From Sipunculus nudus (lineage: Eukaryota > Annelida > Sipuncula > Golfingiida > Sipunculidae), in assembly GCA_026874595.1 (NCBI GenBank), contig CM049321.1:14713479-14777478 (forward strand): a DNA stretch of 64,000 nucleotides. Direction: 5' to 3'. The notes below the pieces were generated by a model that saw only the letters and a list, made by a program, of their open reading frames with translations, was not told the DNA's origin and did no database searches. Within the stretch, counting starts at the first letter, position 1. Every line of letters begins with the position of its first letter. Positions 46,600 through 60,254 of the stretch are shown here, one piece after another. The position numbers and the translations under genes are program-made.

Positions 46600-47097
46600 G
46601 GTATGGTATTAACTGCAGACAGCCTGATAAAGCTCAGCTCAGTGGAGAGTGCTGCACTGAATGACCTACAGGCACCAAAGTGGACTGCTTGACAATGTAA
46701 GGGAATACAACAAGAGCCTCCAAAATAAATTCATTTACTAGCCTAATTTTGCAGCTTTTATTTTCGAATTTCAGATTTTAACAGATTAAATCCTTATGTG
46801 CACATGCTGTGAAAATTAAATCCACAGTACTTACAGGAAAAAAACGTGCCGTGGCAAAAATTGGGCAAAATTAAGGTACCAATTTTTATTTTTGCTAATA
46901 TTTTAAAAAATTTTAAAGATTTTGATCTAATTTTGGGTATATATTTTGATTTTGATTAATTAAAGTTATATTACTGGAAAAAAAAGTCCTTAGCTTTAAC
47001 ATGGTTTGTGTTAAGCAATCAAATATCTTTTCTGATTTTTTACAAAATGCATCATGTTTGAGCCAATAACTTTTTTAAAATATATAATACAGACCTT
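46600..47097. repeat. GACTTATAGTC family copy, left half
   Basis: Continues at 48341 after the LINE. The join AATACAGACCTT|ATTTCTGGCATG is the normal sequence in sister copies. Confidence 0.8.
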
Positions 47098-48340
47098 GGT
47101 TTAAACATATTTATTTCTTTTGGATTGTACAAGTAGCGCTTATAAGCGCTAATATAAGTACTCTCCAAACTTACAAACATGAGATACAATATACAAATGT
47201 CTTACAATTAAAGAGAATTGTGCATATAACAAATCCGTTATAACAATATATCAATGAATGTCTAAATAATATGCAAATATATATGTTATGTATTCAATAA
47301 CAATATGTTGAGATAATAAAACCGAGGAAATCTGTTATCGATCATGCATAATATGATGTATCCATCATACTTATAGAAGATAAGATATGAACAATCAGCA
47401 AAGTCTGATAAATACATTTGAAATACAAGAACAAAGTTCAGTGATTAAAGGTATTGACCCTGGAAGATGTTTAAAAAAATATAGATAATATATCACAGTT
47501 ACAATTACATTTCATGACATTTTCAGTATAAAAAAAAGTCTTGATGATTTAAGATATGTGTAGACGTGATCAAGCATACACTGATTGACTATTATACTGA
47601 AATCTGATGACCCATGTAACAAGATAGACATTAATTTATCGGTTTGTTGTCTGCCTGGATTTGAAATGAAAGAAGTTATTATATCAGGGATTATATTTTG
47701 TAATTGCTCTAGTAGCAGTTGTCGTGCGATTCCGTAGTATGGACACATTAAGAAGAAGTGAACAGATGATTCAACCATTCCACAGTGTGGACATTGATTA
47801 ATTTCGGACAGGCCATGTCTATATAGGTGATCTTGGAGGCAGCTATGGCCGAGCCTAAGTCTTGAAATTAAAATATTCTGCTTTCTTTTTCCATAACTAT
47901 AATATAATGGGGGGTCTGACGCTAAGCCAAGGTATCTGTTTTGAGAAGATTTAAAACAATTTAATGACGCTGCTTTTTTAATGACGCATCTAATAAATTC
48001 CATAGGTCTGTGCAAGATGGAATGATATGCTCATATTATCGAATATTACATTTCCATACTCGAGGACTGAACGAACATGTGACTTGTATAAGTGGTCCAG
48101 TGTATGTCGCCTCATGTTATATTTCAGACGTCTTAGTAGTCCTATTTTTTTATTGGCTTTAATGCAAATATTAGAAATATGTTCGGACCATGACAGATCT
48201 GATGATAAAGTTATTCCCAAGTGTTTGTGGCTTTGAGTCTCAGATAAAGGTTCGCCATTCAGGTACAAGGTTTGATGATGTGTTTTACCTACACGAGAAG
48301 AGAAAGTCATTGCGACAGTTTTGGTAGGATTAAATTTTAC
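47098..48340 (-). mobile_element. 5'-truncated LINE with ACCTT target duplication
   Basis: A 1,243-bp insertion splitting a dispersed repeat, with ACCTT on both sides (47093-47097 and 48341-48345). Only the end of the reverse-transcriptase region and the C-terminal part survive. There is no poly(A) tail. The 3' end, reading minus, is ...AATAAATATGTTTAAACC. The clade looks like CR1/Jockey-type non-LTR elements from the protein motifs. Confidence 0.85.
47512..48310 (-). pseudogene. LINE reverse transcriptase C-terminus, frameshifted
   Basis: The first frame (48310 down to 47990) has the thumb-region signature HKHLGITL, W-x-EHI, KANKKIGLLRRLKY and VRSVLEYG. The second (48015 down to 47512) has SRLRLGHSCLQDHL and a C-terminal zinc motif C-P-H-C-G...H-F-F-L-M-C. 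One frameshift near 48000-48015 separates them. The N-terminal endonuclease and the catalytic YxDD are absent by truncation. Confidence 0.85.
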
Positions 48341-49070
48341 ACCTTATTTCTGGCATGTATATAGCAACTACATAGAGGGATATTTATGGTAAATATGAGG
48401 AAAAACAGATGAGTGGTTTTGATATTAGGCAGTCCTGAAGTGTGAAAATATGTTTTTTATGAAAAAAATTGAGGTATTTCCTTAATTTCTCAGAGGAACA
48501 AAGTCGCAAAGAACCAGTTTTCAGCTTGGTAGGAGATCTTTGGGACATCTAACATTATGCCAACAGCCTGGGGAGCATAGAGATATGCACTGAATGACCT
48601 ACAGTCACCAAAGAGGACTGCTTGACAATTAATGTAAGAGAATGCAACAAGAGCCTCAAAATAAATCAATAACTAGCCTAATTTTGCAGCTTTTTTTTCA
48701 AATTTCAGATTTAAACAGATTAAATCCTTATGTGTACATGCTGTGAAAATTAAATCCACAGTACTTACAGGGAAAAAACGTGCCTGGGCCAAAGTTGGGC
48801 AAAATTTAAGGTACCAATTTTATATTTTTGCCAATATTTATAAAAAATTTACAGATTTTGATCTAAGTTTTGGTTTACAATTAAATTTTGATTAATTAAA
48901 GTTGTATTACTGAAAAAAGTCCATCCTTTAACACTTTTGGTCTTATGTGACCAAATATCTTTCCTGATTTTTTTACAAAGTCCATTATGTTTTTTAACTT
49001 TTTTTATGTTTTTATGTTTTTAACCATAACTTTTTTAAAATTAAATAATACTGACTTAATTTCTGGCATG
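48341..49070. repeat. GACTTATAGTC family copy, right half
   Basis: Resumes after the LINE (ATTTCTGGCATGTATATAGC) and is followed by a second partial copy. Confidence 0.75.
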
Positions 49071-49123
49071 TACAATGTATTTATTCAGTTTTAGCCAAAC
49101 TATGATGTTGAGAATCCAAAATA

Positions 49124-49720
49124 TAAACAAAGGACCCATGGGTCACGGCGTCCAGCTTAAATTTTAAATTTTTGCAAATGCAAAATATGAAAAATATTCT
49201 ATTGTAATGTTTTTCATTTATATAAGCATATGAGAAGCTAAGAGGAAAGGGGCCCTTCTTCTTGGTTATAGTAAAGTTCTAAATATATGATTGCAAACTA
49301 ATACTCTGACAAAACTATCAGAAAAATAGTGAAAGTTTTGAGATACTGTGATGCATATGAAAAATTTACAGATGGACAGGCAAGTTGACAGAATGGACTA
49401 ATACCTTTATTTCACTTTCAAAGGAATAATGCATTTAAGTTTATATATAAGCCTATTTTTTTAACATATCCACTTTTTCCATTATTATATCTGATTCATT
49501 TTTTTGGAGTTTTATAAATTTGTAATAAAAAAAAACTGAAAATATAATTTAAAAATTTGAATTCTAAGTTGCAATCATTATATATCCAGAGTGTATCTCA
49601 TATTTGGTCATATTATGCATACACATATATTTTATTATTTTTAAATCAAATGTTTAAACTGAATTTAAAAGAAAATAATGCCACAACATGGCATCTACAA
49701 GATTATTCCTATTAAAAAGC
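49124..49720. repeat. Snap-back family copy with internal deletion
   Basis: Starts ACAAAGGACCCATGGGTCAC, then jumps to text matching 19560-20165 (AAGAGGAAAGGGGCCC, GATGGACAGGCAAG, CCACAACATGGCATCTACAAGA). The middle present at 54881-55270 is missing. Confidence 0.75.
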
Positions 49721-49731
49721 TTTGCACATCT

Positions 49732-49808
49732 ATATATAAATTATATATATATATATAAATAGTATATATATACATATATAATATATATATATAGTATATA
49801 TATATAAA
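49732..49808. repeat. (AT)n microsatellite
   Basis: TATATA-rich run of about 75 bp. Confidence 0.8.
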
Positions 49809-50209
49809 TTAGACAATTACATGAATATACATCTAAAATTGATTTTACTCAGTGAACTCTGTCGAACAAATTGAGGCTCCCAAACAAAACCCATAGTTTT
49901 TAAAATTATGTATTTATAAATTCTTTCCTGCCTTAAACATTTTCTTTAGTAGTCTATGTAAAATTATGATAAAATCCTCACAGGTGAATATTTTCCTTCA
50001 AGCGCAACTGTTTCTAGTTAAATTAGATTAATCATAAACACCTTCCCTTAACGGCAATAATTTCATTATTTCTCCAAAGTTTAGATGAAAGCATCTTTTA
50101 TATTGTTCAGATTTACAGTGCTTGCTTCTCCTCCAGTTTCCCTTTGGTTATATCCATGTGATAATCAGGTGAAACATTTAGCATTTTGCACATACTTGAA
50201 TTGGTGTGC

Positions 50210-51361
<1,152 letters not shown>

Positions 51362-51376
51362 TTTTGCAAACGTCCT
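51362..51376 (-). other. Splice acceptor of ZNF-C
   Basis: The minus strand reads GGGCTACAG ending at 51377, then 15 nt to the ATG, as in ZNF-A and ZNF-B. Confidence 0.55.
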
Positions 51377-52006
51377 CTGTAGCCCAAAAGAGAAAACAAA
51401 ATTAGTACACAAAACTTTGCACTGTTATAACACAGACTTTCAATAGGACTTTCAATGGGAAGAAATTTTTTGGGGGGACCCAGATGCCAAAGCCAAAATT
51501 CTGGAGAGTCAAAAGAGATTTGAAGTGTCCCAACTCCCAAGGGGAGGGAATTTGCCCATCTTTGTCAGATTTGTATTGGTTATAGCCCATTGAAATGTTA
51601 TGCATCATGTCAGGTTTCATGAGGCTTGTTTCATGCTTGACAATTGTGAGGCAAAGCCAAGCGAAGGCCATGATTGACATATGCCGAGGCAAATGGTACA
51701 TGATGCATAGTGTTCCACTGGGCTATAACTGATTTTCCCAACATGCCTCACCTCACCGTGGAAGGTCTTTCCTGCCAGCTGTTTTGTTGTAAAAGCCCCA
51801 ACATGGTCTTGCTTTAGCTTATCTGCATATACGAGGTGTAGTATATATGAATATCAAAGAATAAAGAGGCAAAAAATAACTCCAAAACTTGCATTGCTTT
51901 CTGAGAAAAAAGTTTAAAATCAAATATGGTGTTCAATTTGGGGCTCAAATAGAAATATATTCAAATGACTTTAGCTAAATATAAAAAATATTTAGTGTAT
52001 ATGAAT
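51377..52006. other. No gene seen
   Basis: ZNF-C intron or upstream flank. Two overlapping minus-strand frames at 51316-51701 lack domains. Confidence 0.4.
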
Positions 52007-52464
52007 TAGGGTTGGGATGATATCACTTTTCTATATTATGATAATGAACCAGAATTTATCGCGATATATCATGGTAACGTAATATAAGTATCTGGCAAGA
52101 ATACTCCAGCATTTGTCGCCGTATCACAGATTTCAGTGCTATGTCTGATCACTTATTAGAGGGCAAATGGCCAGTATTCAGAGAATGTGATTCTGTCAGT
52201 TTGTCCACCGCTGTCATGCATTTTGAACATACCCATATTAAAATAAATGTTATCCTTGAAAATATATGGTTTTCTGAACATAGAAAGACCCTGGTGATGT
52301 CATAATATTTTGGTATTAACCCTAAAAGGGCATGTGTGTGTTTCAAAACTGTGGACAAATAAGCATATCATGATATCACGATAACAGCCCTGAAGTTAAC
52401 AATTCAACTATGGCAGCTGTCAGATATTGTGATAATCCCAAATATCAACTTCATCCCAACCCTA
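52007..52464. mobile_element. hAT-like MITE (458 bp)
   Basis: Inverted ends TAGGGTTGGGATGA / TCATCCCAACCCTA. The flanks ATATGAAT (51999-52006) and TTATGAAT (52465-52472) agree at 7 of 8 bases, an 8-bp duplication as hAT makes. The interior is AT-rich with many ATGATAT words and no transposase. Confidence 0.8.
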
Positions 52465-54110
52465 TTATGAATGAAAACAGAACTTGTTTATAGTATTTTG
52501 CAACCACTATGCTTGAACCTAATACGATCAGAAATAATTATTCGCAGGGCCTTTTCTCAGAGAGATGGACTGTTATTATTATTATTTTTATTAGTATAAT
52601 GCGTCATTTTCTTATGAAGAATGTCTTGAATATTGTCATTGAAACACTATTCATAAAAGTGTTAACTTTTCTGTATTTTGCTCCCTTAAAAAAAGACTAT
52701 TGTTATAAAAATATATTAAATATGACTATTGAATATGGTGCCACATAGGTGGTATGAGTTGAAGGGAATAATCTAGTTCGATTATTTGAGGGGATAATAA
52801 AGGTTATAATATTTTCATTCTACATAGCAAGTCTGGCACTTGTTCAACATTGTCCTGCATGTCCACTTGGTCAAAATGGGTGTCACATAAATTATGTGCA
52901 CCAGTGACCAGATAAGACTTGTTTTCGGTCAATCCGTTACTAGTTTGAGCGGGCGCCTGCATATATATATTAATGGTTCACTCGTCCATGATGTTGTATG
53001 GATGTAACTTGTGTAAGCAATATCAACTCATGACCACGACAAGCCTCAGGGTTCAAACCATGCCAAGGACGCACACAATGCCATGGTTGCACCCTAGACC
53101 CAGTTGTGGCTCTGTTTAATGAACTGTTCAGCCGGCCTGAGTATAGAATCCGGCCTACAATTCCAAGATGGGTCTAAATTGACTCGATCGTCTCATACTA
53201 GTAGTAATCAACATAAGCCATGACATGCCTGATGACATAACATTGACATGCCTCTTACATCTCCATTAAATGAATCCTAAACATCATTACATCCGTCCGT
53301 ATACACCCTAGCCGCCGACGGCGACGCAACAGGTTTCAGGTTTCTGTTGCGTCGCCGGCCCACCATAGGGCTAACTGGGGTTATAACACGATACGATCTG
53401 TTACTCTTAGAAAGGAAATTGTTTAAAATTTTTCCTATGGTTTTAACATACCAATGTTCACATTATGTAGTATGTCAAAAGGCCTGTAATAAAAAATAAC
53501 CATTCTGGAAAGCATGAAACACCTGTAACATCAACAACTGATTTATTTGTCCAGATTGAATTGAAGCATTAACAGTCCGGCAGCCATATCTTGCATTCGG
53601 TGGCAGTCCTGTATAATGTTTTAGGCCTATGTACTGTTATGTTCATATTTTACTTCCTTGGTGCAAAATAGTTATGTAATTCTAATGTTTTTCAGTGGTC
53701 AAATATACAATACACATAGAAGTACTGAGTATTAAACAATTGATATATGTTAAATTTCGCAGTTGTGTATGCAGTGTTATAATCACTGTTAACTGCAGGG
53801 GCAATCAATGGACTCCACATTGCATCAGTCACTAAAAAAGAGCAACTGAGGAGTCCATTCTTATTGGCTATAAACACCCATGACTTCAGGTAGGCCGGAT
53901 TCTATACCTGCTCCCCTCAACCCCTACTCGAATGTAGGGCAAATTCTGAACACGCTCCAACAGTTTATTTACCTGAACAACAGCATGGTACCTACCTTCA
54001 TGTGTCGACTTATCACGCCAGCAGTTCTTGGGGAAATTATTTAAGTCCCCTTCACTGAGCAGTGTTGGTGACAATAGTGGCGATTGGGCGATAATAACAG
54101 GATACGTACA
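52465..54110. other. Unassigned DNA; inverted pair CCGGCC
   Basis: GTATAGAATCCGGCCTAC (53143-53160) recurs inverted as GTAGGCCGGATTCTATAC (about 53891-53908), about 730 bp apart. A GTGGCTCTG fragment is at 53104. No gene is supported. Confidence 0.4.
53319..53357. other. Perfect GC-rich hairpin
   Basis: A 14-bp perfect stem, CGGCGACGCAACAG / CTGTTGCGTCGCCG, around an 11-nt loop, itself between CCCTA and TAGGG. Likely the core of a small foldback element. It stands out from its AT-rich surroundings. Confidence 0.7.
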
Positions 54111-55347
54111 AAAACAAGGGACCCATGGGTCACGGCGCTCAGCTGATCGTGATTGGACTATAAATGTTTCTCCACTGTGATACTATATCGAGTCGATAAA
54201 GCTTATGAATATCATGGACATGTTGGGCTATTATAAAGGAATGTAATGTAATATGTGAGTAAATGATAAATGAAATAACCTGACTGATGGATTAATAGAG
54301 TCAAATATATTGGTTTAATTTTTATTTATTTAGGAGGGGTTGAAAATTGTGATATATTTGAGCAATTATGAATGCAATGATAGCTGTAATAAGCAGTAGT
54401 AGAATGATGATAAACTTCTTAATGGAAAAAGTTGATATGCTTAAAAAAAATTGGATTATATATAAACTTAAAAAGTGAAATAAAGGTATTAGTCCATTCT
54501 GTCCACTTGCCTGTCCATCTGTAAATTTTCGTATGCAACACAGTATCTCAAAACTTTTACTGTTTTTCTTCATGACAGTCTTGTCAGAGTATTAGTTTGC
54601 AATCATATATTTAGAACTTTACTATAACCAAGTAGGAGGGCCCCTTTCCTCTTAGCTTTTCATATTCTTATATAAATGAAAATCATTACAATAGAATATT
54701 TCTACATCCACCTTCGTGCTGCCCTCACTTTTCCCTTCTCCGAACCCCATCCCAAAGTCAGCCTCAGTAAACAAGAACAAGACGAATCAGATATATTCAT
54801 ACTTTAATATTTTGTATAACTATTCGTCCATAGGTACCTATGTACATGCCAGAAATTATGTCAATATTGTGTAATATGTAGACATAGTGGGCATCACAAT
54901 AATGTACCTTGTCAAGACTAAAGAGATATTGTGTCATACAGTCACATATTCATAAAGCACTTCATCAGCATAGTTAATCATAACATCATATCTGTCAAAT
55001 TGAATGCTTGCAGACTACCATACACTTTAGATCCTTCAACAAATAACCTTATCATCATTCTACTACTGCTTATTACTGCTGTCATTGCATTCATATTTGC
55101 TCAAATATATCACAATTTTCAACCCCTCCTAAATAAAAAATAAACCACTTTATTTGACTCTATTAATCCATCAGTCAGGTAATTTCATTTATCATTTACT
55201 CACATATTACATAACATTCCTTTATAATAGCCCAACATGTATATGATATTCATAAGCTTTATCGACTCGATATAGTATCACAGTGGAGAAACATATATAG
55301 TCCAATCACGATCAGCTGAGCGCTGTGACCCATGGGTCCCTTGTTTT
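54111..55347. mobile_element. Snap-back element, 305-bp inverted arms
   Basis: Begins AAAACAAGGGACCCATGGGT (54111) and ends with its inverse (55347). The arms are about 305 bp (54111-54415 and about 55045-55347). The right portion (55347 down to 54418) is a full-length copy of the family on the minus strand; the left arm is an extra inverted copy of that copy's start. A 70-codon frame (54931-55143) with a hydrophobic C-terminal helix recurs at 16930-17139, but all differences I compared change amino acids, so I do not call it a gene. Confidence 0.75.
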
Positions 55348-55999
55348 TTCTCTATTTTTAGACCTCAATAGATGCCGTCATCTGTTAACAGGGCACAAAT
55401 CTTATTGATTGGACTTAGAATCTTCTGTCTTGACATGCAGGGAGGTCCATGAAAAGTCTTTTTGGAAACCTGGATTTAGGTCTCTGTTACCTATATTCTT
55501 TAAGCTATGGGGCTCCAAAGTACCCTGCAGAATAATGAAAAATTTGATACAAAAGCTCAAATATCTGAACAATTAATGCATTGATTACCATGATTCTTTG
55601 CATGGATATTGATCATGTAGTGTTTCATCAGTTTCTGCAGACTGGTGGCGCCACCGGTATTTTCTCAATTTTTTTACGATTTTTTTTCACTATTTTTGAG
55701 ACCTCAAAAGATGCCGTCATCTGTTAACAGGGCACAAATCGTAACAGCTGGACCTGGAATCTTCTCACTTTACATTCAGAGAGGTCCATGAAAAGTCTTC
55801 TTGAAAACCTGGAATTAGGTCTCTGTTACCCATATTCATCAAGCTATGGGGCTCTAAAGTACCTCCAAGAATAATGAAAAATTTGATACAAAAGCTCAAA
55901 TATCTGAACAACTAATGCATTGATCACCACGATTCTTTGCATGGATATTGATCATGGAGTGTTTCATCAGTTTCTGCAGACTTGTGGTGCCACCTGTAT
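55348..55999. repeat. 339-bp tandem repeat, two units
   Basis: GATGCCGTCATCTGTTAACA at 55371 and 55710. Each unit ends near a GGTGGCGCCACC (55645) or GGTGCCACC (55985) box. Words GGTCCATGAAAAGTCTT and GGTCTCTGTTACC are shared with satellite-type repeats at 11745-12800. Confidence 0.8.
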
Positions 56000-56490
56000 T
56001 TTTAGCTCAGCTGACTATAAGTCATCTGAGCTATAGTTGTGGTCCATTGTCCGTCGTCCGTCCGTCTGTCTGTCTAGCTGTCCGTCTGTCTAGCCGTCCG
56101 GATGGCTGTCCGTAAGACCGGCATGTTTCAACACCATTGGACCTACAAATCCCAAATTTGGCATACAGTTAGATGTCCCCAAAATCGCCTACCATGGCGA
56201 AATGGGGTCAATAGGACTTCGTTCCTTCGAGATATTAAGGAAAATCTCAATTTTTTATTAGAAATCATTTTTACACTTCAGGACTGCCTAATATCCTTTT
56301 GAAAATAAAAGCTGCAAAATTAGTCTAGTTGTTGAATTTTTTTGGAGGCTCTTGTTGTATTCCCTTACATTGTCAAGCAGTCCACTTTGATGACTGTAGG
56401 TCATTCAGTGCACATCTCTATGCTCCCCAGGCTGTTGGCATAATGTTAGATGTCCCCAAAATCTCCTACCATACCGAAAATTGGGTCATT
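56000..56490. repeat. GACTTATAGTC family copy
   Basis: Starts TAGCTCAGCTGACTATAAGT then CATCTGAGC, then GTCCGTC runs. The opposite orientation to 20800-22170. Confidence 0.8.
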
Positions 56491-56864
56491 ATCGAGCTCA
56501 CGTAAAATACCATGACAAAACAGAGACCGTGTTAACTTTAAACATTACCAAACAGAGACAGGGTTTACATGAAAGTACTCGATGATTAAGGGAGTTCCTT
56601 ATTAGTTCTGTAGTTCATCATTCATTTAATAGTTCTCAGTCTACTGAGTCGCCACTCAGCCATTATAGCCCATTAGCTTTTATATAGCTTTTTTATTCGT
56701 ATACGGTTTCTATAGTGACTGAGCTCAATGGAGATGCACGTGTGCAGGAAGGGCGAAGCGGTATTGAATATAAATGTAATATTGATTTTTATAGACCTGG
56801 GTTTGTAAATCATAGATTTAAATGTTTACCAATCTCCTCGGCACCAACCCATATAAGTTGAGCT
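56491..56864. other. No gene seen
   Basis: Unassigned. It separates two copies of the same repeat family. Confidence 0.35.
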
Positions 56865-57950
56865 ATAGTCGTGGTCCATTGTCCGTCATCCTTCCGTCCG
56901 TCCGTCCGTTAGACTGGCACGTTTTGAAACTGTTAGACCTACGAATCCAAAATTCGGCATACAGTTAGATGTCCAAAAATCTCCTACCATACCGAAAATT
57001 GGAACAATATGACTTCGTTCCTACGAGATATTAAGGAAAAACCTCAAATTTCCATTAAAAACTTATTATCACACTTTTTTTATATATATTTTTTTTGTCG
57101 GAGGTAACCGCCTCCATTTTTTAATGCTGCCTTAACTAAGTATATGTACATCTGCAGATTTTCATTCCGATTTCGGACTACGTGACAGGGCAGTATCACA
57201 CACTTCCTCTCATTTTATATCCTGGCGTTAACCAGGCCCGGTGACTACTGCACCTGCGGGCCCTGGGTTGGTAATCATACCCACGAGGACCCCCGAAAGG
57301 CGCACTCGTTTGTGAGTGAAACACGGCCGTTGGGCACGACCTTCCCATTAAGCCTGCAGAGCGCTGACCCTGGGTGGGGGCCGACCGTGAAAAACCTCAC
57401 CGCCTCAGCTGAGATTCCAACTCACGATCTCTCGGCTTTGAGACCTGCGCTCTACCCCTGAGCCACAGAAGCCTGTTTATTATCATACTTCAGGACTGCC
57501 TAATATCAAAGCCACTCATCCATTTTCTTAATATTTACCAGGAGTATTCTCTTATATATTTCCTATATACATGCCAGAAATTAAGAGCGTTAAGTATAAT
57601 TTCTTTAAGTTATGGGCCCGAACATAATGGACTTTGTAAAAAAATAAGGAAATATTTACTCATTCAACATGAAAATTTTGAAACTTTTACCCCAAAGTAT
57701 ATAACTTTGTTTAATCAAGATACATTTGTATACCAAAAATTAGACCTGAATTTTGTTAATTTTTGAAGTTATTAGCATAAAAATAAAATCAGTAATTTAA
57801 ATTGGGACCAACGCATATTTTTTTCCTGCGAGTTCTGTTGATTTAATTTTCACAGCGTGTTAACGTAAGTATATAATTTGTTTAAATATGAAATTCGAAA
57901 ATAAAAGCTTGAAAATTAGGCTAGTTATTGAATTTTTTTCTTGAGGCTCT
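56865..57950. repeat. GACTTATAGTC family copy split by SINE
   Basis: Begins GAGCTATAGTCGTGGTCCAT, is interrupted at 57077-57476, and continues CAGGACTGCCTAATATCAAA. Confidence 0.8.
57077..57476 (-). mobile_element. tRNA-headed SINE, full length (400 bp)
   Basis: On the minus strand the head has an A box, GGCTCAGGGGTAGAGC, and a T-arm GTGAGTTGGAATCTCA (the B box has one change, GTTGGAATC). A GC-rich body follows, then an A-rich tail (plus-strand T run at 57077-57098). Flanked by TTATTATCA(C/T)ACTT (57063-57076 and 57477-57490), a 14-bp duplication with one mismatch, as made by LINE machinery. The body may hold one of the conserved invertebrate SINE central domains; I cannot name it. Confidence 0.85.
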
Positions 57951-60254
57951 ATTGCAGTCACTTGATATGTCCAGATGGAGGCAGCGCACTCCTGGTCACT
58001 GGTAATCAGTTAATCCAGGGTTCCTTATTTGTTACATTCACTGGGGTAGATCCACTCCAATATACAAAACTTTCCTTAAAAAAGTAATCCAAGGTGTAAT
58101 CCAGAAGATGCCATGATGTGTGAATGTAGCAATTTTAAAGAAATCAATTTTCTTGTAAATGATTTTAACAAATTTAAATATATAATTAAACCCTTTAGTA
58201 TGCATTAATTTATAAAATATGAAGGAAATTATGCATAGATAAAAGTACAATTTAAAATTGTGAAATCTGAATCAAGTTTTATTTTGAGATATTTATTGTT
58301 TTGCAAATTTAAAAGATATATTTTTGTGGTAAGAAAAATAAATATACATTTGAATACATGATGTGGTTTTATCTGACAAGCTTGAGATTTATGATAATGC
58401 AATTTAGAATTATGAATCAACTTTTATATTCAGATATATATGTTATATTGAAAATGTATAGAAATATAAACTAATAATAAAATAATTGATGTATTAAAAA
58501 GATTAGGATCTTTTACAAACATTTGTTCTTTATTTCCCTGCTTCAGCAGATATGGAGATCAGGCTTTGTTTGCCCTGCATGTATATGCAGAAGTGTTATC
58601 CCCCCCCCCCACACACACGCACACACCTCTGCTGCCAATTGATTGCTTTGCACCTGTGCACACTGGTACATTAGTATTTATTGCAAATGCGTAAAATTTA
58701 TTTAAATAAAAAAAATAGTTGGATTAAAAAAATCAGATCTTATTGAAACATATTCTTGCCTCAGGAGATGGAACATAAAAATGGTAAGCGCTTTCTGTCC
58801 ATCATCTCTCCATTATCATTAAATATATATTAATTATGAAATTTTTCCTGTAAGTACTGTTGAAATAATTTTCATATGCTCTATGTGTTTGGATTTAAGC
58901 TATTAAAATCTGAAATTTTAATGCAATTTAGATTTTGTTGTGTTTTATTGCAGATGTTAAAACTTTAAAAACAATTGATATATTAGATTTAAGAAATAAT
59001 TGAAATTTCATATTTTAATAGCTTTGTTTGTCTACCAGTATGTATGTCATTTTTAAATAATAAGTAATTGTGAAGGAATTTTTTTATCCTGTAAGCATTG
59101 TAGAATTAAGTGAAAATCCTATTTATATAGTATACACTATAATAATACAGAGATGTTGTTACTCCCATAATTCCATCCCCCCCATCCCCCCCAACCACCA
59201 CCGCCATCACCACCAAGTCCTTTCATCTGTGGACTGGAGACATTAGTTATATATATTATAAAAAAAAATAGATCCAATTAGAAAAGGTGTAAACTACGGA
59301 ACTGTCAAAAAGCCAACTAACGATCATGGTAATAGTACAGATCATTTGTTCACAAACTGCTCACATGCTTCAGTTTCAACAATTAGAAACACATGGTTAG
59401 GTAACAAAATATTATTTGCAACAATTTTTTGCTCATCAATACAAACCAATCATATGAAACCAACCGTGGCCTAAATTATTTTAGATTTTTACTTTCAAGG
59501 TCAACTACAGCTGAGCACAGTGACCCATGGCTCCCTTGTTTAAAGTTTCCGCTGCCTTAAGTACAATCTTGGATTTTCAGGTTACCATTTTACTCGGTAA
59601 AATAATTACCAACAATAATACTAGATCCTCAAACAATATATGTTACTAAATAAGAAGTCTAGGATGAATATGAAATAAATTTTGTCCAATTTAGGGGTTT
59701 AACGGTCCATTTTAACGTTATTCTAAAATAAATTTTCGGAAGTTCAATTTTCTTAGATTTTTAGTATGTTATCAATGACCTCACATAATGTCAAAAATCT
59801 TTGAAGATCAAGCAAACGTATTCCAAATCTCTTATAATCATATAACATACTGAAGATGAAAAAAATATCAATATAGATTTTACATAAAATGAGCCCAGTT
59901 CCTGGAGGAAAAATTGGTTCTATATTTCCACAAAATATGAGGTTGTGTGATTTTTTTAACTATTGGCACATCTATGAGCACTGTCAACTCGGCAGTGACG
60001 TCACGACTAATAGTTCTAGATCTCAGTAAAATCAGAGTATTTCTGCTCCTTGCAGTCCAACATTTTCAGGAGAGAATAAAAACAACATGTATTACTAGCT
60101 CTGAGCTGTCTATAAAATTTAGTCCATGATGTCACATGTGTAAGAGCTTATCAAATCGGGGCAAAGTCTGGGATCTGGGTGAAATCATCCGTTCACACAA
60201 CAAACTCACGGGAAATATGTTTACTTTACCTGGAACACTTTTATTTTTCCTTTT
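57951..60254. other. No gene seen; low-complexity tracts
   Basis: AT-rich. CCCCCCCCCC plus ACACAC at 58601-58627, C-rich and CCACCACC at 59177-59217, and an inverted ACAAGGGACCC end at about 59510-59545 (CAGCTGAGCACAGTGACC, then CATGGCTCCCTTGTT). Confidence 0.45.

Noticed and set aside
54931-55143. A 70-codon frame with a hydrophobic helix, repeated at 16930-17139 (minus strand)
   Set aside because: The seven nucleotide differences I found between the two copies all change amino acids and none is silent, the opposite of protein conservation. It is a repeat, not a gene.
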